In this document: positions 23,365-33,260 of the stretch, one piece after another | Layout: the number at the start of each line of letters is the position of its first letter | Numbering within the stretch: position 1 is the first letter of the stretch | Assembly (NCBI GenBank): GCA_041586735.1 | Contig: JBFGZQ010000012.1 | Coordinates: 1 to 64,000, forward strand | Direction: 5' to 3' | DNA from: Motiliproteus sp041586735 | GTDB taxonomy: Bacteria > Pseudomonadota > Gammaproteobacteria > Pseudomonadales > Balneatricaceae | DNA length: 64,000 nucleotides | Position numbers and translations under genes: made by a program | Notes under the pieces: generated by a model | Database searches by the model: none | What the model saw: the letters and a program-made list of their open reading frames with translations, nothing else | Told to the model about the DNA's origin: nothing

Positions 23365-24321
23365 TTAGTTGTCGAGGCTGTCTAAGTAGCGTTCGGCATC
23401 CAGCGCCGCCATGCAGCCAAAGCCTGCTGAGGTGACCGCTTGCCGGTAGATCTGATCGGCGACATCGCCGGCGGCAAAAACGCCCGGGATGCTGGTTTGG
23501 GTGGCGTTACCTTTGAGTCCGCTCTGAATCGCCAGGTAGCCGTTATTCATCTCCAGTTGGCCGGCAAAGATATCGGTGTTGGGTGTGTGACCTATAGCGA
23601 TAAAGGCTCCCATGGCCTCGAGCTCTTTGCACTCGCCGTTGTTGACGTCTTTGATACGCACACCGCTGACCCCCATCTCGTCTCCAAGAATTTCATCAAC
23701 GCTATGGTTCCATTCGATACGGATGTTGCCGTTAGCGACTTTTTCCATTAAATGGTCTTGCAAGATCTTCTCGGCGCGAAGGCTGTCGCGGCGGTGAATC
23801 AGGGTGACTTCGGCGGCGATGTTGGAGAGGTAGAGCGCCTCTTCAACAGCGGTGTTGCCACCACCGACGACCACCACCTTTTGATTGCGATAGAAGAAGC
23901 CGTCACAGGTGGCACAGGCACTGACGCCTTTGCCTTTGTAAGTTTCTTCTGAATCGAGTCCCAGATACATCGCTGAGGCGCCGGTGGCAATGACCAGAGC
24001 ATCGCAGCTGTAGGTCGCACTGTCGCCGATCAGAGTGAAGGGACGCTCGGTTAGCTTGACAGTGTGGATATGATCGTACTGGATCTGTGTATCAAAACGC
24101 TCTGCGTGTTTTTGCATCCGCGCCATCAGTTCTGGTCCCTGTACGCCTTCATGGTCGCCCGGCCAATTATCGACGTCGGTGGTCGTGGTCAATTGACCGC
24201 CAGCCTGAATCCCGGTGATGAGTAGGGGCTTAAGGTTGGCACGGGCTGCATAAACAGCGGCGGTATATCCGGCAGGTCCTGATCCCAGTACGATCAGTCG
24301 GGCGTGCTTGGTTTCGCTCAT
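23365..24321 (-). CDS. trxB: Thioredoxin reductase
   Basis: A 318-residue FAD/NADPH flavoenzyme. The FAD site is GSGPAGYTAAVYAARA. The redox CATC lies in ACATCDGFFYRNQKV. The NADPH site is VGGGNTAVEEALYLSNIA with HRRD, and the C-terminal site is GVFAAGDVADQIYRQAVTSAGFGCMAA. Length and motifs are typical. It reduces thioredoxin in the cytoplasm. It is divergent from ftsK across a 227-bp gap. Confidence 0.96.
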   Translation of the reverse strand: MSETKHARLIVLGSGPAGYTAAVYAARANLKPLLITGIQAGGQLTTTTDVDNWPGDHEGVQGPELMARMQKHAERFDTQIQYDHIHTVKLTERPFTLIGDSATYSCDALVIATGASAMYLGLDSEETYKGKGVSACATCDGFFYRNQKVVVVGGGNTAVEEALYLSNIAAEVTLIHRRDSLRAEKILQDHLMEKVANGNIRIEWNHSVDEILGDEMGVSGVRIKDVNNGECKELEAMGAFIAIGHTPNTDIFAGQLEMNNGYLAIQSGLKGNATQTSIPGVFAAGDVADQIYRQAVTSAGFGCMAALDAERYLDSLDN

Positions 24322-24548
24322 GAGCTATCTCTGTGGCTGTTTTCAGGGTGGGTTAAGTAAGTGGCGCTAATCTTAATCGAATTGTTAGCGGTTGTGGAAT
24401 TAGGCTTGCGATCCGGTAATAAAATTTGGCTCTGAGCTTATTACGTTTAAAAGAGCGTTGAAAAGAGCCTGCTGGAGTAGATGGCAGTCATCACCAGCAT
24501 CAAAATATGTTACTTTTCCGTTTTTGAAGCAAGGGTAGCAGCAACGGT

Positions 24549-27113
24549 ATGACTGAGCGTCAGGCATTCATGGATTTTATCTCTCGCATCACCAAAGAGG
24601 GCGGCCTGATTGTAGTGGTTTTTGGCTGCAGTTTTCTGTTGCTGGCGCTCTGTACCTTTGATCCGCTCGATCCCGGCTGGTCGCACTTGGGGTATAGCGG
24701 CTCTATCCGTAACGCGGGTGGAGCGGGTGGCGCCTGGTTGGCAGATTTTGTGTTCTCCATGCTCGGTTATATGGCCTTTGTCTTACCGTTAATGCTGATC
24801 TACCGCGTTTGGCGCTTTTTGCGTCGGCCTCAACAGCGTTGGCATGCTGCCTTGCCCTATCTGTTGCTGCGGGCATTGGGGGGCGTTTTGGTCATAGGTG
24901 CCGGCGCTGCATTGCTCGCGGTTCATTTGGGTAATCACTGGCTGAATCTGCCTTTTGAAGCCGGTGGGGTGGCGGGCTTGACCTTGGCGAAGATGGCGCT
25001 GCTGTCACTAGGATTGACGGGTGCCACACTGGTGCTGCTGGGTGTGTTGTTGCTGGGGATTACCCTTTATACCGATCTATCTTGGGTTAGGCTGACGCAA
25101 ACGCTTGGCGCAACGCTGCTAACAGGAATGACGAGCCTTGCACAGTTAGGGCGGCTTAAGCATTCTAATATTCAGCAGAGCATTAATGACGCCATGGATG
25201 AACGCCGCCAAGCCGCTGTGACGGCCGAGAAGCCTTCTCGAACGTCGATTGCTCCGGCAGCTGCGAACAGTACCTCACGGCTGGCCGCTAAAGTACGAGT
25301 GTCGACAGCGCCTCACGCCGATACTCATCCTGTTGTCGATACGGATATCGATAGTGCTGCCAATAGTGCTATCAATAGTGCTGCCGATTCTGCGGTGCTC
25401 GCGATGTCTGCCACGGATGCACCCTCGGATGTGGCGGTGCTGGACGAGTTATCATCACTGGATGTGGGCACTAAAAATGGTCAACCATTGGTCAAGCCTA
25501 AAGAGCTTAAGATCGTGCCGCTGTCAGAAACGATGCATGCCATCGATGAGTCGGATGCTGATTCTGGGTTCTCGGATGCTCGATCTGCTAAGCCCGGTGC
25601 GCTGCTAAAGCAGCTTCCCAGCGTTAATCTGCTTGATCCGCCTGCCGCGAAAACCGCGCAGGGGTATACGGCCGAGCAACTAGAGGAGATGTCGCGGTTG
25701 CTGGAGTCGAAGCTCAAAGACTTCGGGGTGATCGCCGAGGTCGTCGAGGTCAATCCGGGGCCGGTGATTACGCGGTTCGAGATCAGCCCCGCGCCCGGTA
25801 CCAAGGTCAGCAAGATCACTAACTTGTCTAAGGATCTGGCGCGGTCGATGGCGGTGATGAGCGTGCGGGTGGTGGAAGTTATCGCCGGTAAGTCGGTGGT
25901 AGGAATTGAAATTCCTAACGAAATAAGAGAGATGGTACGGTTGCGAGAGGTTCTAGATGCGCCCGCTTATGCCCAGGCATCCTCGCGCTTGAGTATGGGG
26001 TTGGGTAATGATATTGCCGGTAATCCGGTGGTGGTGAATCTGGCCAAGATGCCTCATCTGCTGGTGGCGGGGACCACTGGATCGGGTAAGTCGGTGGGCG
26101 TTAATGCGATGATTCTGAGCCTGTTGTATAAGGCCACGCCTGACGAAGTGCGGCTAATGATGGTCGATCCTAAAATGTTGGAGTTGTCGATCTACGACGG
26201 GATCCCGCATCTGTTGACGCCGGTGATCACCGATATGAAGGATGCGGCGACCGGGTTACGCTGGTGCGTGGCGGAGATGGAGCGACGCTATAAGTTGCTA
26301 TCCAAGATGGGGGTGCGCAATCTGGCGGGCTTCAACGACAAGGTTCGTGCCGCCCAGGCTAAGGGCGAGCCGCTGTTGGATCCGCTGTGGCAGCCTCTGG
26401 AGCAGGGGTTTGATGAGCAGGCTCCGGCCCCGGAATTAGATACGCTGCCCTTTATTGTGGTGGTCGTGGATGAATTTGCCGACATGATGATGATCGTGGG
26501 CAAAAAAGTGGAAGAGCTGATTGCTCGGATTGCCCAGAAAGCCCGTGCTGCGGGAATTCACCTGATTCTGGCGACGCAGCGGCCTTCGGTCGATGTTATC
26601 ACCGGGCTGATTAAGGCCAACGTGCCGACCCGAATTGCGTTTCAAGTCTCATCCCGGATCGATTCGCGGACTATTCTTGATCAGGGCGGCGCAGAAAACT
26701 TGCTAGGCAACGGCGATATGCTCTATCTGCCTGCAGGCAGTAGCATGCCGGTGCGGGTGCACGGCGCTTTTGTCAGTGATGACGAGGTACACCGCAGCGT
26801 CGAAGCTTGGAAAAAGTGGGGTCCGGCCCACTTCGTCGAAGATATTTTAATGGAGTCGGTGGATATGGATAGCACCGCAGGCGGCTCGGGTTCGCAGTTT
26901 GAGGATGAGCTAGACCCGCTTTACGATCAGGCCGTGGCGCTGGTCACCCAGAGCAGACGGGCGTCGGTGTCGTCGGTGCAGCGTAAATTTAAGATCGGCT
27001 ATAACCGCGCATCTCGTATGGTTGAATCGATGGAAGCGGCGGGTGTTGTCAGTGAGGCGAGTCATAATGGCGCTCGCGAAGTGTTGGCGCCACCACCAGT
27101 GGGAGTGAATTAA
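24549..27113 (+). CDS. ftsK: DNA translocase FtsK
   Basis: An 854-residue division-site DNA pump. The N-terminus has about four membrane helices (residues 10-180). A low-complexity linker (about 215-340) follows, including a 12-bp repeat encoding SAANSAINSAADSA. The motor has Walker A GTTGSGKSVGVN and Walker B FIVVVVDEFADMMM. The C-terminal gamma winged helix (RRASVSSVQRKFKIGYNRASRMVE) reads KOPS sites. The linker is shorter than in E. coli (1329 residues). The stop overlaps the lolA start by 1 bp (TAATG). Confidence 0.96.
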   Translation: MTERQAFMDFISRITKEGGLIVVVFGCSFLLLALCTFDPLDPGWSHLGYSGSIRNAGGAGGAWLADFVFSMLGYMAFVLPLMLIYRVWRFLRRPQQRWHAALPYLLLRALGGVLVIGAGAALLAVHLGNHWLNLPFEAGGVAGLTLAKMALLSLGLTGATLVLLGVLLLGITLYTDLSWVRLTQTLGATLLTGMTSLAQLGRLKHSNIQQSINDAMDERRQAAVTAEKPSRTSIAPAAANSTSRLAAKVRVSTAPHADTHPVVDTDIDSAANSAINSAADSAVLAMSATDAPSDVAVLDELSSLDVGTKNGQPLVKPKELKIVPLSETMHAIDESDADSGFSDARSAKPGALLKQLPSVNLLDPPAAKTAQGYTAEQLEEMSRLLESKLKDFGVIAEVVEVNPGPVITRFEISPAPGTKVSKITNLSKDLARSMAVMSVRVVEVIAGKSVVGIEIPNEIREMVRLREVLDAPAYAQASSRLSMGLGNDIAGNPVVVNLAKMPHLLVAGTTGSGKSVGVNAMILSLLYKATPDEVRLMMVDPKMLELSIYDGIPHLLTPVITDMKDAATGLRWCVAEMERRYKLLSKMGVRNLAGFNDKVRAAQAKGEPLLDPLWQPLEQGFDEQAPAPELDTLPFIVVVVDEFADMMMIVGKKVEELIARIAQKARAAGIHLILATQRPSVDVITGLIKANVPTRIAFQVSSRIDSRTILDQGGAENLLGNGDMLYLPAGSSMPVRVHGAFVSDDEVHRSVEAWKKWGPAHFVEDILMESVDMDSTAGGSGSQFEDELDPLYDQAVALVTQSRRASVSSVQRKFKIGYNRASRMVESMEAAGVVSEASHNGAREVLAPPPVGVN
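25350..25385 (+). repeat. 12-bp tandem repeat in the ftsK linker
   Basis: Three units, GATAGTGCTGCC, AATAGTGCTATC and AATAGTGCTGCC, encode (D/N)SA(A/I) repeats. A near-identical 12-bp unit recurs in non-coding DNA at 62055-62090. Confidence 0.7.
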
Positions 27114-27751
27114 TGGGTTTACTAAACACCAGTTTTGTTAGAGTCGGGGTGTTGCTGGCTGTAACTCTACTCAGTAGCAGCCTGCAGGCGGCGGATACGG
27201 CGGCCCAAAATTTAAACCGCTTGCTAAGCCAGTTGACGAGCCTGGAGGCGAATTTTGAACAGCTGGTGCTCGATGGCAGTGGCAAGCGGATGCAAGAGGT
27301 TCAGGGTGCGATGGTGCTGGCGCGTCCTGGGAAATTTCGCTGGCAAACCGCAGAGCCGTTTCCGCAGCTGCTGGTGTCCGATGGACAGACGCTGTGGCTC
27401 TATGATCAGGATCTCGAGCAGGTCACCCAGCAGTCGGTGGACCTGAAGCTGAGTAATACACCGGCGTTATTGCTCAGCGGTAATCTGGATGATCTGGAGA
27501 CCAGCTTCAGGGTACAGGGGCCGGTTGCGGGCGATTCAGGGGTGTACCGACTCCTGCCGAACAATCCGGATGCGCTCTTTGTGGCGTTGCGGATCCTGTT
27601 TGCCGCCGGGGTGCCGACCGAGATGCAGCTCGAGGATAACCTGGGTCAGAAAACCGGTATTCATTTCCGCGATATTCGGGTTAATCCTGAGGTTGATGAG
27701 GCGCAATTTACCTTTCAAGTGCCTGCGGGCGTTGATGTACTTACCGAGTAG
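27113..27751 (+). CDS. lolA: Outer-membrane lipoprotein carrier LolA
   Basis: A 212-residue periplasmic chaperone with a signal peptide (about 1-24, LLSSSLQAA). The LolA fold follows: LTSLEANFEQLVLDGSGKRMQEVQG, GKFRWQTAEPFPQLLVSDGQTLWLYDQDLEQVT, and a C-terminal GIHFRDIRVNPEVDEAQFTFQVPAGVDV. It ferries lipoproteins from LolCDE to LolB. Translationally coupled to ftsK, and followed at once by rarA, the common ftsK-lolA-rarA order. Confidence 0.93.
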   Translation: MGLLNTSFVRVGVLLAVTLLSSSLQAADTAAQNLNRLLSQLTSLEANFEQLVLDGSGKRMQEVQGAMVLARPGKFRWQTAEPFPQLLVSDGQTLWLYDQDLEQVTQQSVDLKLSNTPALLLSGNLDDLETSFRVQGPVAGDSGVYRLLPNNPDALFVALRILFAAGVPTEMQLEDNLGQKTGIHFRDIRVNPEVDEAQFTFQVPAGVDVLTE

Positions 27752-27759
27752 CGCGATTG

Positions 27760-29127
27760 ATGACTCAGGATCTGTTTCAATCTCAGGAGCAGCAACAGGA
27801 GCAGCAACAGGAGCAACAGGGCTATCAGCCCTTGGCGGCGCAGATGCGTCCGCAATGTTTAGATGATTATCTGGGGCAACGGCATATCCTCGGCCCTGGT
27901 AAGGCGTTGCGTACCGCGATCGAACTGGATTGTCCCCACTCTATGATCCTCTGGGGGCCGCCTGGGGTGGGTAAGACCACCCTGGCGCGGTTGATTGCAG
28001 CGTTGACCGATGCCCATTTCGAATCGCTGTCAGCGGTGCTCTCCGGAGTGAAAGAGATCCGTCTGGCGGTTGAACAGGCCAAGCTGTATCGAGCGCAATC
28101 GCAACGTAAAACGATTTTGTTTGTTGATGAGGTGCATCGCTTCAACAAAAGCCAGCAAGACGCGTTTTTACCCTTTGTGGAAGATGGCACGGTGATCTTT
28201 ATCGGCGCCACGACCGAGAACCCATCGTTTGAATTAAACAGTGCGCTGTTGTCACGCGCCCGAGTCTATCTGTTGCGACCGCTGGATGAAGCGGTGCTGG
28301 TTGAATTGCTGGGCAGGGCGTTGACGGAATCGCGCGGCCTTGGCGATAAAAACATCCGCATTGACGCGGAGATGATCGAACGCTTGGCTAGGGCGGCTGA
28401 TGGTGATGGTCGGCGGGCGCTTAACTTGCTTGAGATTGCGGCCGACTTGGCGCGGGTGGAGGGTCAAACAAGAGTCGTTGATGCCGATGTACTGGAGGAG
28501 GTGTTGCAGGCTTCTGGGCGGCGTTATGATAAACAGGGCGATCTGTTTTACGACCAGATATCGGCGTTTCATAAGTCGGTACGCGGCTCCTCTCCCGACG
28601 GCGCCCTGTATTGGTATGCGCGAATGCTCGATGGCGGTTGCGATCCGCTGTATATCGCCAGGCGGCTGGTGGCGATCGCCTCGGAAGATATCGGTAATGC
28701 CGATCCGCGGGCCCTGCAGATATGCCTCAATGCCTGGGATGCGTTTGTGAGGCTGGGGCCTGCGGAGGGTAATAGGGCGATCGCCCATGCGGCGGTGTTC
28801 TGCGCCTGTGCGCCTAAATCTAACGCCATTTATCGAGCTTTCAATCAGGCGATGGCGGACGTGCGCGATGATCCCTCCTACGACGTTCCCGTGCATCTGC
28901 GTAATGCGCCAACCGCGCTAATGAAAGAGTTGGGTTACGGTGACGAGTACCGCTATGCTCACGACGAGCCCAATGGCTTTGCAGCGGGCGAAAGTTATCT
29001 TCCAGAACCGATTCATCAGCGGCGTTACTATGAACCCGAATCGCGTGGGCTAGAGCAAAAAATTGCTGAGAAACTTAATTATCTGCGAGAACTGGATCGA
29101 CTCAGCGATCGTAAGCGCTATACCTGA
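27760..29127 (+). CDS. rarA: Replication-associated recombination protein A (RarA/MgsA)
   Basis: A 455-residue clamp-loader-like AAA+ ATPase acting at stalled forks. It has Walker A GPPGVGKTTLARLI, Walker B LFVDEVHRF, sensor 1 IGATTENPSFELNSALLSR, and the MgsA C-terminal tetramerisation region (SSPDGALYWYARMLDGGCDPLYIARRL). The N-terminus carries a QEQQQEQQQEQQ run from a 12-bp tandem repeat (about 27786-27819). The ATG at 27760 is used. Confidence 0.95.
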   Translation: MTQDLFQSQEQQQEQQQEQQGYQPLAAQMRPQCLDDYLGQRHILGPGKALRTAIELDCPHSMILWGPPGVGKTTLARLIAALTDAHFESLSAVLSGVKEIRLAVEQAKLYRAQSQRKTILFVDEVHRFNKSQQDAFLPFVEDGTVIFIGATTENPSFELNSALLSRARVYLLRPLDEAVLVELLGRALTESRGLGDKNIRIDAEMIERLARAADGDGRRALNLLEIAADLARVEGQTRVVDADVLEEVLQASGRRYDKQGDLFYDQISAFHKSVRGSSPDGALYWYARMLDGGCDPLYIARRLVAIASEDIGNADPRALQICLNAWDAFVRLGPAEGNRAIAHAAVFCACAPKSNAIYRAFNQAMADVRDDPSYDVPVHLRNAPTALMKELGYGDEYRYAHDEPNGFAAGESYLPEPIHQRRYYEPESRGLEQKIAEKLNYLRELDRLSDRKRYT

Positions 29128-29138
29128 ATGAGGCGACG

Positions 29139-29516
29139 ATGCTGCAATTGATCTTGGTGGCGATTGGTGGCGCCTTGGGAGCGGTGGCCCGTTACTGGGT
29201 CAGTGGCTATGTGGTTAAAAATACCAGCCACTATCTGCCACTGGGTACGCTGACCGTCAATGTCTTGGGGTCGATGCTGATGGGCGTTTGTTTCGTGCTT
29301 ATTATGGAAAAATCCCAGTTGCCACCTGCGACGCGGCAGTTACTGATGGTGGGTTTTTTGGGTGCGTTCACGACATTTTCGACCTTCTCCCTGGAAACGC
29401 TGACGTTAATCCAGGAGGGTCATATCTTGTCCGCTATGATTTATATATTATTAAGCGTTTTATGCTGCATCGCTGCACTGGCGGCTGGTTTGTGGCTAAC
29501 CCGTCTATGGGTTTAA
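29139..29516 (+). CDS. crcB: Fluoride channel CrcB (Fluc)
   Basis: A 125-residue four-helix membrane protein exporting fluoride. It shows GGALGAVARYWVSG, LGTLTVNVLGSMLMGV and GFLGAFTTFSTFSLETL, the latter holding the central phenylalanines and the TTFSTF pore signature. It lies 11 bp after rarA and 35 bp before serS. No fluoride riboswitch was visible. Confidence 0.95.
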   Translation: MLQLILVAIGGALGAVARYWVSGYVVKNTSHYLPLGTLTVNVLGSMLMGVCFVLIMEKSQLPPATRQLLMVGFLGAFTTFSTFSLETLTLIQEGHILSAMIYILLSVLCCIAALAAGLWLTRLWV

Positions 29517-29551
29517 TTCGATTCACTTCATTTAAAAGGCCATTCTGACCA

Positions 29552-30823
29552 ATGCTCGATCCGAAACTTCTCCGTAGTGACCTTGCCGCTGTCGCCCAGA
29601 AGCTCAGCAAGAAGGGTTATCAGTTTGATGCTGATCTATTCACCGAGCTCGACAATACTCGTAAGCAGCTGCAGTCGACGACTGAACAGTTGCAGTCTCA
29701 GCGCAAGTCGCTGGCGGCTAAAATCGGCAGGGCCGCGAAGGCGGGTGAAGATATCACCCCGTTAAAAACGTCGGGCGAGCAGATCAATCAGCAGCTGGAC
29801 AATATTGCCGGGGAATATAAAACGGTTCAGGAGCAACTCGATACGCTGCTATTGGGGGTCCCCAATATCCCAGATGATACTGTACCTGAAGGTACCTCAG
29901 AGGAGGATAATATTGAGTTGCGGGTCTGGGGAGAACCGACCCAGTTTGATTTCGAACCCAGAGATCATGTGGATCTGGGAATCGCGGGTGGTGGGCTGGA
30001 TTTTGAAACGGCGGCCAAGATTACTGGCTCGCGTTTTGCGGTGATGCGCGGCAATCTGGCGCGGCTGCATCGGGCTTTGATCCAGTTTATGCTGGATGTG
30101 CAGACCCGTGAGCATGGCTATGAAGAGCTCTATGTCCCTTATCTGGTGAATGCGGAGAGTCTGCGTGGTACCGGACAGCTTCCCAAGTTCGAGCAAGATC
30201 TGTTCAAGGTGCCCGGTGACAACGATCTGTACTTGATCCCTACGGCTGAGGTGCCGGTCACCAATATCGCCCGCGATCGAATCTTTGAGGCCAAAGAGTT
30301 ACCCTGTCGCCTTACCAGTCATACGCCCTGCTTCCGTAGCGAAGCGGGCAGCTACGGGCGCGATACCCGCGGTATGATCCGTCAGCACCAGTTTGAAAAA
30401 GTTGAGATGGTGCAGTTGGTCGAGCCGACGCAATCGGCTCAGGCGTTGGAGCAGTTGACCGGCCATGCCGAGGCGATTCTACAGAAGCTGGAACTTCCCT
30501 ATCGCGTCGTGGTGCTCTGTGGTGGGGATCTGGGATTCTCGGCAACCAAAACCTATGATCTGGAGGTCTGGTTACCGGGGCAGCAGAAATATCGCGAGAT
30601 CTCGTCGTGCAGTAATATGGGCGATTTTCAGGCGCGCAGGATGCAAGCGCGTTGGCGCAATCCGGCAACCGGTAAGCCTGAGTTGCTGCACACCCTCAAT
30701 GGTTCGGGTCTGGCGGTCGGACGAACGCTAGTGGCGGTGCTTGAAAACTATCAGACCGAGGATGGCAGGATACGTATTCCTAGGGTGCTGCAGTCTTATA
30801 TGGGTGGTATGCAAGAGCTCTAG
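29552..30823 (+). CDS. serS: Seryl-tRNA synthetase
   Basis: A 423-residue class II synthetase. An N-terminal coiled-coil arm (about 25-110) precedes the catalytic core. Motif 2 is CFRSEAGSYGRDTRGMIRQHQ, split across the ATP site, with EISSCSNMGDFQARR nearby. Motif 3 is NGSGLAVGRTLVAVLENYQ. Charges tRNA-Ser and tRNA-Sec. Confidence 0.97.
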   Translation: MLDPKLLRSDLAAVAQKLSKKGYQFDADLFTELDNTRKQLQSTTEQLQSQRKSLAAKIGRAAKAGEDITPLKTSGEQINQQLDNIAGEYKTVQEQLDTLLLGVPNIPDDTVPEGTSEEDNIELRVWGEPTQFDFEPRDHVDLGIAGGGLDFETAAKITGSRFAVMRGNLARLHRALIQFMLDVQTREHGYEELYVPYLVNAESLRGTGQLPKFEQDLFKVPGDNDLYLIPTAEVPVTNIARDRIFEAKELPCRLTSHTPCFRSEAGSYGRDTRGMIRQHQFEKVEMVQLVEPTQSAQALEQLTGHAEAILQKLELPYRVVVLCGGDLGFSATKTYDLEVWLPGQQKYREISSCSNMGDFQARRMQARWRNPATGKPELLHTLNGSGLAVGRTLVAVLENYQTEDGRIRIPRVLQSYMGGMQEL

Positions 30824-30940
30824 TTTTACTGGGTAGCGCTGATGTCGGCCGGCTATTAGGTTAATGCTGGTCAAAATCGCTAATATAGTAACCTGCGTAT
30901 CCGTGCAGGAGTGATTTTTAGCAAGGCTGTTCATAAACTC

Positions 30941-30971
30941 AGGCCGTCGTGCTAGTCTGGCCTTTTTTTTG
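30941..30971 (+). terminator. Probable terminator after serS
   Basis: AGGCC (30941-30945) pairs with GGCCT (30959-30963), followed by eight T. The stem is short with a 13-nt loop, so strength is doubtful. Confidence 0.45.
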
Positions 30972-31046
30972 TCCAATACTGTCTATTATGTGTTGTATTA
31001 CAAAGGTTTGGTTATGGTGTCTGTGTTGCTGATGGCGAGACTCTAA

Positions 31047-31850
31047 ATGAAATATTGGGCAGCGCTGCCACTGATGTTGACACTGATGTTGCCGGCACAG
31101 GCAGATTTTTATGAGGGGCTCGATGCCTATAGACGCGGGGATCATGCCACCGCGCTAAAACTATGGCGCTCTCTGGCTATTCAAGGCAATGCCAGTGCTC
31201 AGTATGACTTAGGCTTGGTATACCTCTCCGGTGAGGGGCTTGAAAAAGACCCGATCAAGGCGGCTTACTGGTTGCGTAAAGCCGCCGATCAGAAGCTTCC
31301 GACAGCACAAGCGATGCTGGGCACCCTGTATGAGCAGGGCGAAGGTGTGGCGCAAAATTATCTGGTAGCCGCAGGGCTTTATCACAATGCGTCGCAAGAG
31401 GGTGATGCGCTGGGGCAGTTTCGGCTCGGCATGCTCTACAAAGACGGCAAGGGCGTGGTTAAAGACCTATCGCAGGCGGTGTTGTGGTTGCGCCACTCTG
31501 CCGAGCGCGGCTTAGCTCCCGCGCAGCATAATTTGGGGGTCATGTACTACCGGGGACTGGGTGTTCCGCGTCGCTACAAAGAAGCGTTGAAGTGGCATAG
31601 CCGTGCGGCTGAACAAGGCAACCTTGATTCGATTATTACTCTGGGACTGATGCATTTTAAAGGCGAGGGGGTCGATAAGGATTTTAAAGAGGCCTATAGC
31701 TGGTGGAGTACTGCAGTCGCCGCCGGTGATGAGCAATCGCTGAGTGCCAGTCAGGCGGTGGCGGCAATGCTCAGTGAGGCCGATCTGGCTGAGGCTAAGC
31801 GTATTGCTGAAATTAAGCGTAAGCGTATATTCCCTGGCGTGACTAACTGA
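31047..31850 (+). CDS. Sel1-repeat protein, exported
   Basis: A 267-residue protein with a signal peptide (about 1-19, MLTLMLPAQA) and six or so Sel1-like (TPR-type) repeats. The repeats are recognised by AQYDLGLVYLSGEGLEKDPIKAAYWLRKAA, AQAMLGTLYEQGEGVAQN and four more of the same form. Such solenoids mediate protein-protein contacts in the periplasm or envelope. The partner is unknown. The C-terminus is basic (EIKRKRIFPGV). Confidence 0.8.
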   Translation: MKYWAALPLMLTLMLPAQADFYEGLDAYRRGDHATALKLWRSLAIQGNASAQYDLGLVYLSGEGLEKDPIKAAYWLRKAADQKLPTAQAMLGTLYEQGEGVAQNYLVAAGLYHNASQEGDALGQFRLGMLYKDGKGVVKDLSQAVLWLRHSAERGLAPAQHNLGVMYYRGLGVPRRYKEALKWHSRAAEQGNLDSIITLGLMHFKGEGVDKDFKEAYSWWSTAVAAGDEQSLSASQAVAAMLSEADLAEAKRIAEIKRKRIFPGVTN

Positions 31851-31931
31851 CTCACCGCTCTCTGCTTGCCCCTTGCGTCCGCTAGTCCGCGTTGATGATC
31901 CGAGCGTTCCATTCTGCTCTGAGCGTTATCC

Positions 31932-33098
31932 TCAATCCCGTCGTAACCGATCTGACATCGCAATCGGCGAGGGGAAGTTGAAAATCACGATATAAGAGGA
32001 CACTAAAAAGGTCAGTATCGCTGTCGCTTGAATCAGATGCGAGGCTTCTTGACCGATCAGTAGGGTGCTGGTTGCTAGGTAGGCAATCAGTAGCGAAAAC
32101 TCACTGGTTTGACCCAGTCGAAAACCGACCTCCCAACCCATCTGGCTGCTTTCACTGATCCGCTGTAATAGGAGTTTGAATACCACCGGTTTCAGGGCCA
32201 GTACCAGGGCTGCCAGCATGGCCGCGGGCAGGATTACATCGTCGAGCAGGGTTAGGTTAAAACTGGCTCCGATCGAGAAGAAGAACAGGATTAGGAAAAA
32301 ATCCCGGAGTGGTTTCAGGCTGTCGGCGATATAGAGCGCGATAGGGCTGGTTGCCAGGCTGACGCCTGCGATAAAAGCCCCCATCTCCGCCGACAAGCCG
32401 ATAGCCTGAGCGGCTTCGGCAAGCCCTAGGCACCAGCCAATAGCGACCAGGAAAATATACTCATGGAAGCGATCGAAGCGCTGAATGAGTTTGAGCAGAA
32501 TATATTTAACGAAGATAAATGCCGAGCCGATCAGTAGCGGAAAGGCGAGTAGCGTCTTAATGTAGGCCATAGGATCGGCGTTTCCAGAGCTCGAGCTGTC
32601 TATCGCCAGCAGTGAGATAATAGCGATGACATCTTGCAGTAGCAGTAATCCTACAACGAGCTCTCCGGTATGCTTATGATGCAGTACGGTCGTAGGCAGT
32701 AGCTTGATGCCGATAATGGTGCTGGAGAACATCAATGAAATACCGATAATGACACTTTCGGTTTGGGTGTAGCCGAATAACTTTCCGGTACCGTAACCTA
32801 TGCCTGCAAAGACCAGAGAACTCAGTAAGGCTACCAGCGTTGCCTTTTTAAGCATGTGAAGCAGGTGGCTGGGTTGCATATCGAGTCCCAGCAAGAACAG
32901 CAAGAAGATGATACCTATCTCGGCGATATCCGATAGCAGATGCGTATCTGCGATCAGCCCGACCCCATAAGGACCAAGCAATGCACCGAGTACGATATAG
33001 GCCACCAGCAGCGGTTGGCGAGTATAGAGGGCTAGTGAGGCGACGACTGCGGCACCGGTAAATATAAGAAAAAATGAAAAAACTACCGATTGTTCCAT
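31932..33098 (-). CDS. Kef-type cation:proton antiporter (CPA2)
   Basis: A 388-residue integral membrane protein with about 12 helices. Landmarks are LLVAYIVLGALLGPYGVG, EIGIIFLLFLLGLDM and GLLLLQDVIAIISLLAID, then SAEMGAFIAGVSLATSPIALYI and LILFFFSIGASFNL. It has the CPA2/Na_H_Exchanger core only. The cytoplasmic TrkA-N domain of KefB/KefC is absent, so regulation differs. It probably exchanges K+ or Na+ for H+. Convergent with the Sel1 gene. Confidence 0.85.
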   Translation of the reverse strand: MEQSVVFSFFLIFTGAAVVASLALYTRQPLLVAYIVLGALLGPYGVGLIADTHLLSDIAEIGIIFLLFLLGLDMQPSHLLHMLKKATLVALLSSLVFAGIGYGTGKLFGYTQTESVIIGISLMFSSTIIGIKLLPTTVLHHKHTGELVVGLLLLQDVIAIISLLAIDSSSSGNADPMAYIKTLLAFPLLIGSAFIFVKYILLKLIQRFDRFHEYIFLVAIGWCLGLAEAAQAIGLSAEMGAFIAGVSLATSPIALYIADSLKPLRDFFLILFFFSIGASFNLTLLDDVILPAAMLAALVLALKPVVFKLLLQRISESSQMGWEVGFRLGQTSEFSLLIAYLATSTLLIGQEASHLIQATAILTFLVSSYIVIFNFPSPIAMSDRLRRD

Positions 33099-33260
33099 GA
33101 AGAGCGGATCCGAATGCTGAGAGTGGGTTGTCGTTACGTTGCAGGCTTAGATTAACACAGCGTATTAAGCATGGCGTCCGGAAAACAAACCTGAGTCCAG
33201 CTGTTAGAAGCTATCTTGGGGCGTGCCGGCTATCTTGAAACAAACTGGCGATCTGTGAAT

